The notes under the pieces are model-generated. The model was not told where the DNA came from and ran no database searches. It saw only the letters and a list, made by a program, of their open reading frames with translations. From Haliscomenobacter sp. (GTDB taxonomy: Bacteria > Bacteroidota > Bacteroidia > Chitinophagales > Saprospiraceae), in assembly GCA_016707205.1 (NCBI GenBank), contig JADJHZ010000001.1:248001-312000 (forward strand): DNA of 64,000 nt. Direction: 5' to 3'. The translations under genes and the position numbers were made by a program. Position 1 is the stretch's first letter; every line of letters begins with the position of its first letter. Below are positions 1-7,870 of this stretch, piece after piece.

Positions 1-335
1 CCATTTTCCAGTTCTTTAGGTTCTTCGTAAAACAACTCCTTGGTGAAGCCCCATTTTTCTACCGCATTGACAAACTCGATATTTTCCGGGTTGATATCGC
101 CCTTCCACCGGAACCAAAGGTAGAAGTCCGCATAATAGGAATAGGCGTTGATGTTCAAATCATACACGTTCATCAAATAGATTCCGGTGTAGACTTTCTG
201 GGCGTGGTGGGTATCCGGAGAGGGGGTAGCGGCCTGCGCCGAAATTCCCCAATACAGGCAGGTAGCAAAAATAAGTGCCCGGCGCCAAAAGGAGCCAGCT
301 GGAAAAGCCGGGTTGATGGTGTCGCCCCGGGACAT
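1..335 (-). CDS. Pentameric ligand-gated ion channel-like protein, N-terminal part (cut by window edge)
   Basis: Only the first 111 or so codons are in the window; the frame runs off the left edge. The start ATG overlaps the stop of the upstream acyltransferase gene as TAATG, which implies translational coupling. A long basic N-terminus and a hydrophobic segment (ALIFATCLYWGISAQA) look like a signal peptide ending near residue 36. The next stretch, with VYTGIYLMNVYDLN and FYLWFRWKGD, resembles the first beta strands of the extracellular domain of prokaryotic Cys-loop channels such as GLIC (TGIYL, then a tryptophan-containing strand). The channel-forming membrane segments would lie outside the window, so the assignment rests on this domain only. 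It may instead be a receptor with a different membrane part. Confidence 0.5.
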   Translation of the reverse strand, partial: MSRGDTINPAFPAGSFWRRALIFATCLYWGISAQAATPSPDTHHAQKVYTGIYLMNVYDLNINAYSYYADFYLWFRWKGDINPENIEFVNAVEKWGFTKELFYEEPKELEN

Positions 336-1633
336 TAAAGTCGTTCTTCGGATTTTCCCAATTGGCGGCTGCCCCCTTGGAAACGGAAAGCATAGTACAT
401 CCGCATGACCTTAACCCGGCTTAACCGGTAAAACACGCGAATTTTGGCCGTTACCTGGGCATCGAGCCATTCTCTGATGGGTTCGAGGCGGTATACCAGT
501 ACGATGAAGAAAACCACAAACAGCAGTGCGCCAATTGCCGCTTCGAATGGGTTGAGGCTCCTTTGGCCCAAAATCCGGGAAATACCCAATCCGGTCCAGG
601 TGCCGTACAGCAATACATAATGTACCGAGTAAATCGTTAGGGTTTCGCTTCCAATGGTCAGGAACAGCTTCGGAATATACCGGTAGAAGAGTTGGGTGAA
701 CCAGATAAAAAGCGCAATCACGATCAACACATGGCCCAGCCTCCAGAAAAGCCAGTTGTCATTGGCTAGTTCGAGCATATTGTTCAAGCCGGTAAGTTCA
801 TGGAGGTTGAGCAGGGCCCTGGTAGACGTTTGGCTTAGCCAAACTCCGGCAAGGAAAAGAGCCAGGCCCGACCACGGCGTCCGGTACCATTGCGTCTGCT
901 TATGAAGGTGCCAGCCCAGGACGCCTCCAAGCAGGGTATACCCAACCCAGGGAATCGGCGTGAACACCGATCCGTTCTCCATGGTCAGGTAATTTTGAAG
1001 GATTAGAGGAAGAAAGGACCAATCGGTATGAGTAACCATCGGGAAGAGAAAGAAAACCCCTAATCCGCCGGCGCCTAAAAGGACAGGGAAAGACCACTGT
1101 AGCTTTTGGGATAACGCATAAGCTCCGATCAGCGTCAAAATGGCGATCCCAATATTGTGAAGAACATCCAGGGTAATGAACGAAGTATAAAACTGGAAAA
1201 CTAATACGGCAAAAATATTCCACTTTAAAATATACCCCAGAGCTACCAAAAATAATCCGCGGCGAATCCCCTTTTTAACCCGGTAGTTTTCCTTCAGCGG
1301 CCTTCCATCTTTAAGAAGCAGGAACACAAAGATCAACCCGCTGGCAGTAAAAAAAATGGGAGCTGTCATCCCGCGCATAAAACTCCAGGTCGCAAAAATA
1401 GGGGAGGATAGGTCGCGATAGGTATCCGCAAGCAAAGTATCTACAAAGTGACCTTGCAGCATCATAAGAATGGCGTAGGCCCGCAGCGCATCGATGAAGA
1501 TAAGACGTTTGGAAGAGGAAGACGCAACAGAAGCGACAGCTTGATTCAATTCCTTAGACTTTGGTTCGAAAAATGGTAAAATGTGTTTTTCTGCCCGGGT
1601 GGAAGCGTTGTAATACCCCGCGAAATTAATCAC
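335..1633 (-). CDS. Multi-pass membrane acyltransferase, DUF1624/HGSNAT-like
   Basis: A 432-residue protein with about ten hydrophobic segments. The first carries FIDALRAYAILMMLQGHFVD, the pattern of the DUF1624 / heparan-alpha-glucosaminide N-acetyltransferase family, in which an Asp/Arg near the first helix and a following His are conserved. These enzymes move acyl groups across the inner membrane onto sugars; the substrate here is unknown. The open frame begins at a GTG (1633); a TTG 28 codons later, just before the first helix, is also plausible because the intervening residues are not hydrophobic and no ATG exists until inside the helix. The channel-like gene follows with a one-base overlap, so the two are probably co-transcribed. 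Confidence 0.7.
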   Translation of the reverse strand: MINFAGYYNASTRAEKHILPFFEPKSKELNQAVASVASSSSKRLIFIDALRAYAILMMLQGHFVDTLLADTYRDLSSPIFATWSFMRGMTAPIFFTASGLIFVFLLLKDGRPLKENYRVKKGIRRGLFLVALGYILKWNIFAVLVFQFYTSFITLDVLHNIGIAILTLIGAYALSQKLQWSFPVLLGAGGLGVFFLFPMVTHTDWSFLPLILQNYLTMENGSVFTPIPWVGYTLLGGVLGWHLHKQTQWYRTPWSGLALFLAGVWLSQTSTRALLNLHELTGLNNMLELANDNWLFWRLGHVLIVIALFIWFTQLFYRYIPKLFLTIGSETLTIYSVHYVLLYGTWTGLGISRILGQRSLNPFEAAIGALLFVVFFIVLVYRLEPIREWLDAQVTAKIRVFYRLSRVKVMRMYYAFRFQGGSRQLGKSEERL

Positions 1634-1701
1634 GTTAACCCATTTCCAGGAGGATTAGTTCATTTTTTTGTGATAATGCCCTGTTAAAGCGAATTCCAAC
1701 G

Positions 1702-1709
1702 TATTTTTG
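1702..1709 (+). promoter_or_regulatory. Bacteroidota -7 box (TATTTTTG) before prolyl oligopeptidase gene
   Basis: Exact match to TAnnTTTG, 64 bases before the ATG at 1774. I see no TTTG -33 element at the usual distance, so this is a motif-only call. Confidence 0.4.
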
Positions 1710-1773
1710 AATAGTTTTAAAAGGCACCCGGCGGTAGTTTATACATTCCAAACTCCAATAAAACCTATATACG

Positions 1774-3927
1774 ATGAAAAATGGTTTATTTGTTTTCGCA
1801 GGTTTGTTTATAATGATGGCTTCCTGCCAGCCTAAAAATGAAGTTTCCGCTACTATGGATCAACGCCCGGAAGTTACTTACCCAGAGACCCAGATGATTG
1901 CTCACCAGGACGCCTACGTAGGCCAAACGGTGGAGGATCCTTTTCATTGGCTCGAATACGACACTGCACAGGAAGTGAAAGCCTGGGTGGAATCGGAAAA
2001 TCAAGTCACTTTTGGCTTTTTGGAGAAAATCCCCTATCGCGAGGCGATCCGAAAGCGGCTGGAAGAACTCTGGAACTACGAAAAATTTTCCGCTCCGTTT
2101 ACGGAAGGCGAATACACGTACTTTTTTAAAAATGACGGCCTCCAAAACCATTCCGTCGTGTACCGTCAAACCGGGAAGTCCGATCCGGAAGTATTCCTCG
2201 ATCCAAATGGATTCTCCAGGGACGGCACGACATCTCTGGCCGGACTGGATTTCAGCAAGGACGGCAGCCTGGCGGCCTATCAGATCTCGGAAGGGGGATC
2301 CGATTGGCGCAAAGTGATCGTCCTGGATGCCAAATCCAAAAAACCTTTAGGGGATACCCTTTTCGATGTCAAATTCTCCGGCATTTCCTGGAAAGGGCAA
2401 GAGGGATTTTTTTACAGCTCGTACGACAAGCCCAAAGAGGGAAGCGCTTTATCGGGCCTTACCCAATACCACAAGTTGTATTTTCACAAATTAGGGACGC
2501 CCCAGAACCAGGATAAACTAATCTTCGGAGGGGAAAAAACGCCAAGAAGGTATATCTCCGGTTATGTCACAGAGGATCAGCGCTGGCTGGTCATTACCGC
2601 TGCCGTAGCCACTACGGGTAATGAACTGTATATGAAGGACCTGAGCAAGCCGAACAGCCCTATCGTTCCGGTGGTCAATAACTTCGACAATGAGCATTAC
2701 GTGGTGTACAGCGCTGGCGAGGATGTATTTATCCTGACCAACCTGAATGCGCCAAACCAACGGCTCGTAAAAGTCAAAGCGGCCAATCCTCAGCCTGGCA
2801 ACTGGACCGACGTCATCCCCGAACGCCCTGAACCGCTCAGCATCACCACCGGAGGCGGTTTTTTCTTTGCCCAATATCTGAAAGATGGCCTCTCCCTGGT
2901 CGAACAAATTGACCTCACCGGCAAACTGGTACGCAAAATCCAGCTCCCCGGTGCAGGAACCGCCAGCGGGTTTTCCGGCAAACTCAATGAAAAAACCTTG
3001 TACTACTCCTTTACCAACTACATCTATCCGTCCACGATCTATGCCTATGAGGCCGCATCTGGCAAGTCAACGCTCCACAAAAAGCCGGACGTCAAATTTA
3101 ACCCTGAAGACTTCGTATCCAAACAAGTTTTCTACACCTCCAAAGATGGCACGAAAGTGCCCATGATGATCACCCACAAAAAGGGGCTGAAACTCAACGG
3201 GAAAAATCCAGCGATGCTTTATGGGTATGGCGGATTCAATATCTCCCTTACGCCCGCGTTCAGCACCTCGAATATTGTTTGGCTTGAAAACGGAGGAGTG
3301 TACGCCGTACCCAACCTGCGCGGAGGAGGCGAATATGGAGAAAAGTGGCACCTGGCCGGAACCAAAATGAACAAGCAAAACGTGTTCGACGACTTTATCG
3401 CCGCCGCCGAATACCTGATTAAGGAAGGCTACACTTCGTCTGATTACCTGGCTATCTCGGGCGGGTCTAATGGCGGACTTTTGGTGGGAGCAGTAATGAC
3501 CCAGCGTCCGGACTTAATGAAAGTCGCCTTGCCCGCTGTTGGGGTGCTGGATATGCTGCGCTACCACAAATTCACGGCAGGAGCAGGCTGGGCCTACGAT
3601 TATGGAACCGCCGACGAAAGCCTGGACATGTTCAATTACCTGAAAGGGTATTCTCCCTATCACAACCTTAAAGACGGAACCGCTTACCCGGCAACCCTCG
3701 TAACCACCGGAGACCACGACGACCGGGTTGTACCGGCGCATTCGTTCAAATTCGCCGCCAGGCTGCAGCAAGCCCACCAGGGAGAAAATCCGGTGCTCAT
3801 CCGCATCGAAACCAAGGCCGGCCACGGAGCGGGAAAACCTACCAAAATGATCATTGAAGAACAGGCAGATAAATGGGCGTTTTCTTTCTTCAATATGAAC
3901 GCGCCGGTAACGTATTTGCAACATTAA
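1774..3927 (+). CDS. Prolyl oligopeptidase (S9A), lipoprotein
   Basis: A 717-residue serine peptidase that cleaves short peptides after proline. The N-terminus ends in ASCQ, a lipobox with the acylated cysteine near residue 19, so the mature enzyme is probably a membrane-anchored envelope lipoprotein. An N-terminal beta-propeller gating domain (about 70-430) precedes the alpha/beta hydrolase domain. The catalytic triad is visible: Ser565 in GGSNGGLL, Asp in DHDDRVV (probably D649) and His684 in AGHGAGKP. The length matches the family. A DinB-like gene follows after 14 bases on the same strand and probably shares its transcript. Confidence 0.93.
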   Translation: MKNGLFVFAGLFIMMASCQPKNEVSATMDQRPEVTYPETQMIAHQDAYVGQTVEDPFHWLEYDTAQEVKAWVESENQVTFGFLEKIPYREAIRKRLEELWNYEKFSAPFTEGEYTYFFKNDGLQNHSVVYRQTGKSDPEVFLDPNGFSRDGTTSLAGLDFSKDGSLAAYQISEGGSDWRKVIVLDAKSKKPLGDTLFDVKFSGISWKGQEGFFYSSYDKPKEGSALSGLTQYHKLYFHKLGTPQNQDKLIFGGEKTPRRYISGYVTEDQRWLVITAAVATTGNELYMKDLSKPNSPIVPVVNNFDNEHYVVYSAGEDVFILTNLNAPNQRLVKVKAANPQPGNWTDVIPERPEPLSITTGGGFFFAQYLKDGLSLVEQIDLTGKLVRKIQLPGAGTASGFSGKLNEKTLYYSFTNYIYPSTIYAYEAASGKSTLHKKPDVKFNPEDFVSKQVFYTSKDGTKVPMMITHKKGLKLNGKNPAMLYGYGGFNISLTPAFSTSNIVWLENGGVYAVPNLRGGGEYGEKWHLAGTKMNKQNVFDDFIAAAEYLIKEGYTSSDYLAISGGSNGGLLVGAVMTQRPDLMKVALPAVGVLDMLRYHKFTAGAGWAYDYGTADESLDMFNYLKGYSPYHNLKDGTAYPATLVTTGDHDDRVVPAHSFKFAARLQQAHQGENPVLIRIETKAGHGAGKPTKMIIEEQADKWAFSFFNMNAPVTYLQH

Positions 3928-3941
3928 ACCATTGAAAATCT

Positions 3942-4478
3942 ATGGCCTCGACCAAAGACCTCGCCTTGAAAGAGTTAAAGACGCTCGACCGCCAGTTAGA
4001 GCAACTGCTGGGAGAATTGTCCACTATGGAAGAATCGCACTTGCTCCAAGCCCCCGGAGAGGGGAAATGGTCGCCAGTCCAGGTTCTGCAGCATTTAATG
4101 CTCTCAGAGAACGGCTCAATGCAGTATGTAAGGAAAAAAACGCAAAGCGGGTACGCCGGATTGGAACCCTCCGACTGGAAAGGCAAGCTAAGGAGCCGTC
4201 TCGTGGGATTCTACCTGTCCTTGCCCTTTAAATTCAAAGCGCCCGCTGTAGTCGATACGCCTCAATTCCCGGAAGTAAAATCCTTTGAGGAAATCCGGGA
4301 AGGCTACCTTCAGACTCGCCGAAACTTAGCCGATATGCTCCATGCACTTCCGGAGGAGGCGTATAACGTTTTAGCTTACCGCCACCCTTTGGGCGGCCGG
4401 ATGAACCTGAACGGGATGCTGCATTTCTTTGCCGCTCACTTTGAGCGCCATGAAAAGCAAATAAGACGGAGTCTTTAA
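3942..4478 (+). CDS. DinB-like four-helix protein
   Basis: A 178-residue protein of the DinB/YfiT superfamily of metal-binding four-helix bundles, some members of which are thiol transferases. Visible marks are the WSPVQVLQHLMLSE segment, with the first candidate metal His, and the C-terminal HFFAAHFERHEKQI with further histidines. It starts 14 bases after the peptidase gene and ends in a 4-base convergent overlap with nupC. The precise reaction is unknown. The family call is good. Confidence 0.75.
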   Translation: MASTKDLALKELKTLDRQLEQLLGELSTMEESHLLQAPGEGKWSPVQVLQHLMLSENGSMQYVRKKTQSGYAGLEPSDWKGKLRSRLVGFYLSLPFKFKAPAVVDTPQFPEVKSFEEIREGYLQTRRNLADMLHALPEEAYNVLAYRHPLGGRMNLNGMLHFFAAHFERHEKQIRRSL

Positions 4479-5800
4479 AATTCGGACATAGCGCCCGCGA
4501 TAATGGCGGTCATAAAACATGCGATCGTACCGCCAACCAACGCCCTGAGCCCGAGTTCAGTGAGGTTTTTTCGCTGACCCGGGACCAGGGCGCTGATGCC
4601 TCCGATTTGAATACCGATGGAGGCAAAATTGGAAAACCCACATAGGGCATAGGTAGCGATCAGCGTCGATTTAGGATGCAGGTCGATTCCTGCCATCCGA
4701 AGTTCTCCAAGCTCCGCATACGCTACAAACTCGTTGATCATGGTCTTCATGCCAAGCAATTGCCCGATGATCGTCACATCCTGATTAGGGACGCCCATAA
4801 TCCAGGCAAAGGGGGCAAAGACCCAACCCAGGATATAGGTAAACGTAAGCCCTTCAAACCGGCCATTTGTCGCGGTCTGGATGGTTTCATTGACGTTCAG
4901 CCATTTCCCCGGAAACGCCATCATGATCTGGTTAAGCATAAATACGAGTGCAGTGAATACCAGCAGCATCGCGCCGACGTTAATGGCCAGGCGCAGCCCG
5001 TCGGTCGTTCCTCTGGCTATCGCATCCAGCAGGTTATTGTCTGTGGCGTCGGCCATTTTCATCTGGGTTTCCAGATCTTTAGGATCGGTCTCCGGAACAA
5101 GAATTTTAGCAGTAACGATCGCTGCTGGCGCAGACATAACCGAAGCGGCAAGCAAATGCTTGGCGAAGTAAAGCTGTTGCTCCGGATCCGAACCGCCCAA
5201 AAAACCGACATAAGCGGCAAAGACTCCCCCCGCAATCGTAGCCATTCCGCCAGTCATCAGGCACATGATCTCCGACCGGGTAAAATGCCCTAAATAGGGG
5301 CGGATCAGCAGAGGCGCTTCCGTTTGACCGATGAATACATTGGCCGCCGCCGCCAGGCTTTCCGGACCGGAAAGCTTCATCGTTTTAGCCATCAACCAAG
5401 CCAGGCCATAAATGATCTTTTGAAGAATGCCCAAATGAAAAAGAATCGCAGCAAGGGAAGAAAAGAATACGATGGTGGGAAGGACCTGAAAAGCAAAAAT
5501 GTAACCAAACGTTTTCTGGTCCTTGACTAGCCCGCTGAAAAGGAAACCAGCGCCTTCCTCCGAGTAGCGCAACACAGCCTGAAAAAACTGGGCAACGCCG
5601 TCAAAAACCACGCTTACGCCAGGGATGCGCAAAATGAGGATCGCCAACAGAATTTGAAGGGTAATCCCGCTTCCTACCGTGCGCCAGTTGATGGCAGATC
5701 GCTTTACGCTCAGCAGGTAACAGATTAGAAGGAAAAAACCCATTCCCAGGAATGCACGCATCAAAGCCATGAAGGGTTCCCAAAACGCATCGCCGCCCAT
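4475..5800 (-). CDS. nupC: Concentrative nucleoside transporter (CNT/NupC family)
   Basis: A 441-residue inner-membrane permease that imports nucleosides with a cation gradient. Family marks are VFIGQTEAPLLIRPYL, in the substrate-binding re-entrant loop region, and a SEIMCLMTGGMATIAG segment typical of CNT proteins. Hydrophobic helices cover the whole length. It is divergent from uridine kinase (start 5929), an arrangement that couples nucleoside uptake with phosphorylation. The 3' end overlaps the DinB-like gene by 4 bases on the other strand. Confidence 0.92.
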   Translation of the reverse strand: MGGDAFWEPFMALMRAFLGMGFFLLICYLLSVKRSAINWRTVGSGITLQILLAILILRIPGVSVVFDGVAQFFQAVLRYSEEGAGFLFSGLVKDQKTFGYIFAFQVLPTIVFFSSLAAILFHLGILQKIIYGLAWLMAKTMKLSGPESLAAAANVFIGQTEAPLLIRPYLGHFTRSEIMCLMTGGMATIAGGVFAAYVGFLGGSDPEQQLYFAKHLLAASVMSAPAAIVTAKILVPETDPKDLETQMKMADATDNNLLDAIARGTTDGLRLAINVGAMLLVFTALVFMLNQIMMAFPGKWLNVNETIQTATNGRFEGLTFTYILGWVFAPFAWIMGVPNQDVTIIGQLLGMKTMINEFVAYAELGELRMAGIDLHPKSTLIATYALCGFSNFASIGIQIGGISALVPGQRKNLTELGLRALVGGTIACFMTAIIAGAMSEF

Positions 5801-5903
5801 AATAGTGAAAGTTTCCGATTTTCGTAATTGGCCAAAACTAAATAAAAATGGGAATTTGATACGATTTCTTTTGTTCTACCCCGCAGATAATTCGGGCGAA
5901 CGC

Positions 5904-5911
5904 TATTTTTG
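5904..5911 (+). promoter_or_regulatory. -7 box (TATTTTTG) before uridine kinase
   Basis: Matches TAnnTTTG 17 bases before the udk ATG, giving a very short leader. A TTTG exists at 5870-5873 but is too far upstream to be a normal -33 partner. Confidence 0.45.
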
Positions 5912-5928
5912 CAGCGCAAGTCCAACTT

Positions 5929-6561
5929 ATGCCAAAACCATACATCATTGGAATAACCGGAGGGAGCGGATCGGGGAAAACGACCTTTGTGAGCCGGTTG
6001 CGACAGCTTTTTTCTGAAGCGGAATTGTGTATTCTCTCTCAGGATGATTATTACAAGCCGAAGGAGGAACAGCGCATGGATTCACAAGGTGTGATCAATT
6101 TTGACTTGCCAAAATCCATCGACAAAAAAGCCTTTCACCGGGATATTCTCTCGTTGATGGAAGGAAATTCCATCGTTCGGAACGAGTACACCTTCAACAA
6201 CCCTCTGGCTTCGGCAAAGCTCCTGGAGATCTATCCGGCGCCTATTTTGGTGCTGGAAGGGATCTTTGTCATGCACTTCAAAAAACTAAGGACGTTGATG
6301 GATCTCAGCATTTTCCTCTATGCCAAGGAAAATCTGAAGGTGATCCGGCGTATACGCAGAGATCAGGCGGAGCGTAATTATCCGGTAGACGATGTGCTCT
6401 ACCGCTATGAGCACCACGTGCTTCCAACGTTTGAAAAATACGTGAAACCTTACCTCGGGGAAGCGGACATCGTGATCAACAACAACCAAAGCCTGGAGCG
6501 GGCGCTGGAGGTATTAGCCGGATTTTTGCGCAACCGGTTGAGCGAAGCGGAAGGCGTCTAA
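5929..6561 (+). CDS. udk: Uridine kinase
   Basis: A 210-residue P-loop kinase that phosphorylates uridine and cytidine. The Walker A motif GGSGSGKT lies at residues 11-18. SQDDYYKP follows at the usual place for the uridine-kinase Asp and Tyr, and RRIRRDQAERN is the basic lid segment. Length is normal for bacterial Udk. It is divergent from the nucleoside permease, which supports a pyrimidine salvage role. Its stop codon overlaps the end of the small convergent gene at 6558. Confidence 0.92.
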   Translation: MPKPYIIGITGGSGSGKTTFVSRLRQLFSEAELCILSQDDYYKPKEEQRMDSQGVINFDLPKSIDKKAFHRDILSLMEGNSIVRNEYTFNNPLASAKLLEIYPAPILVLEGIFVMHFKKLRTLMDLSIFLYAKENLKVIRRIRRDQAERNYPVDDVLYRYEHHVLPTFEKYVKPYLGEADIVINNNQSLERALEVLAGFLRNRLSEAEGV

Positions 6562-6734
6562 TCCTTTTGTTGTTGAAGCTCCTCCAGCTTCTTCAACACC
6601 TCCTCCGCCTCTGCCGTTTTCGCCGCATACCCTTTAATATCGCCCTTGCGTTGAAGCAGCATAGCTTCTTCGAGTAGTTTTTCGTACTGTTTGCTTAACG
6701 CTTTAGCCGGGTCTTTTTTCAGGAAGGAAAACAT
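6558..6734 (-). CDS. 58-residue Lacal_2735-type small protein
   Basis: A 58-codon gene starting MFSFLKKDPAKALSKQYEKL and ending in a charged helix (EELQQQKD). The FLKKDP start and the AMLLQRKGDIKGYA core match my memory of the small Lacal_2735/DUF6435 family of Bacteroidota, whose function is unknown. It is predicted to be almost wholly helical. It overlaps the end of the upstream 119 aa gene by 16 bases and is the last gene of the ccmE operon. Its stop overlaps that of udk on the other strand. Confidence 0.75.
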   Translation of the reverse strand: MFSFLKKDPAKALSKQYEKLLEEAMLLQRKGDIKGYAAKTAEAEEVLKKLEELQQQKD

Positions 6735-7078
6735 AAGTAACCTTTTGGTCCTAACATTTTCTTACCTGAATGGTTGTCAGAGAAGCCCCGTTTTATAAAA
6801 ATTTCCTCAAAATCATCTGAATCTCCTGTTTTGATTTGTTCGGGAGTGGAGGCGTGAATTCTCGTTTTGTGCATCTCCCGGAACAAGCGGGCGACTTCCC
6901 GGACAAAGGCTTCGCCGATCAGGGCTTGAACATCCTCCAACGTATCGATTCCTTCTCCGGACCGGAACTTGTAGGTTTGCTCGTAATGTCCGGTCTCAAA
7001 TTTAACGGACAAGCGGTTGTCCATTTTAAACACCGTGGTTTTCATCCCCGGCGTTTCCAGATAACCAATGATGCGCAT
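6719..7078 (-). CDS. Conserved hypothetical protein, 119 aa
   Basis: I do not recognise a named domain. The soluble protein starts MRIIGYLETPGMKTTVFKM and continues with a beta-rich, charged sequence (KMDNRLSVKFETGHYEQTYKF), then a helix around residues 45-70. It sits 12 bases after the DUF2520 gene and overlaps the next small gene, so it is almost certainly translated as part of the ccm operon. It resembles small uncharacterised Bacteroidota proteins found in such settings (inference from memory). Confidence 0.65.
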   Translation of the reverse strand: MRIIGYLETPGMKTTVFKMDNRLSVKFETGHYEQTYKFRSGEGIDTLEDVQALIGEAFVREVARLFREMHKTRIHASTPEQIKTGDSDDFEEIFIKRGFSDNHSGKKMLGPKGYLCFPS

Positions 7079-7090
7079 AAAAAGGAGGGT

Positions 7091-7870
7091 TTAAAGCGAT
7101 CCGGATTGAATATTTTGGGTTAAAAGCAGGTAGATTTCCCGGATATCCGGGTAGCCGGACAGGTATTCCAGATGCCTGCTGATCGTGGGTTGATCGCCCC
7201 GGATAGCCGGGCCGGTCTGGCTGGCCAAAGGCGGATTATCCTGAATTTTTAGCGCAGTTTCCAGGATCAAGGGATAGAGTAGGGAAGGAGCGAGGTTTTT
7301 GTCCTCCAGCAATTGGAACGCTTTGGCGTACAGGTGATTGACAAAATTATTGGAAATAACCGCGGCGAGGTGAAGCGTCAGGCGCTCGTCATCGCCGGCT
7401 TCTGCGACGTTTTGGCTTATTTGGCGTCCTAGATGCCTAAGTATCCCCAGATCGCCGGAAGAGGAGGCGTCGATGCAAACAGGAATTTGCTCAAAAGGCA
7501 CGTTCCTGCCGGAGGAAAAGGTTTGCAGCGGGTAAAAAACTCCCCTGCGTTCGAAAAAAGGAGCAAGGACTTCTATAGACGTAGCGCCGGAGGTATGCAC
7601 GGCAAAAAGGTCTTTCCTCACCTGATCATGGAGAAGCGAAGCGGCTTCAGGAATGGCTTGGTCGCTGACACAGAGAATATATAAATCCGCGTCCCGGCGA
7701 ATAGCTTCCCAGTGGGAAGTCCAGGGCACTTGTAGGGGAGCGCAAAGGCGTTCTACTTTCTCCGGGTTTCGCCCAAAAACCTGAACCAAAGCAACCCCAC
7801 ATTGTAGCATCCGCCGCGCTACATGCGACGCCAGGTTGCCGGTTCCGATCAGCACAACCCCAGGGGTCAC
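7091..7870 (-). CDS. DUF2520 Rossmann-fold oxidoreductase-like protein
   Basis: A 259-residue protein. The N-terminal dinucleotide-binding glycine motif is GTGNLASHVARRML. The middle part (FYPLQTFSSGR) and the helical C-terminal half (HLAAVISNNFVNHLYAKAF) are typical of the Rossmann-like/DUF2520 family, related in fold to pyrroline-5-carboxylate and ketopantoate reductases. I choose the GTG start at 7870 because it overlaps the ccmF stop as GTGA and places the Rossmann motif at the N-terminus. A longer reading into ccmF would be spurious. The substrate is unknown. Confidence 0.8.
   Translation of the reverse strand: MTPGVVLIGTGNLASHVARRMLQCGVALVQVFGRNPEKVERLCAPLQVPWTSHWEAIRRDADLYILCVSDQAIPEAASLLHDQVRKDLFAVHTSGATSIEVLAPFFERRGVFYPLQTFSSGRNVPFEQIPVCIDASSSGDLGILRHLGRQISQNVAEAGDDERLTLHLAAVISNNFVNHLYAKAFQLLEDKNLAPSLLYPLILETALKIQDNPPLASQTGPAIRGDQPTISRHLEYLSGYPDIREIYLLLTQNIQSGSL

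Noticed and set aside
160..393. A 77-codon minus-strand frame overlapping the channel-like gene.
   Set aside because: It is out of frame with both the acyltransferase and the channel-like protein and has no signal peptide or domain.
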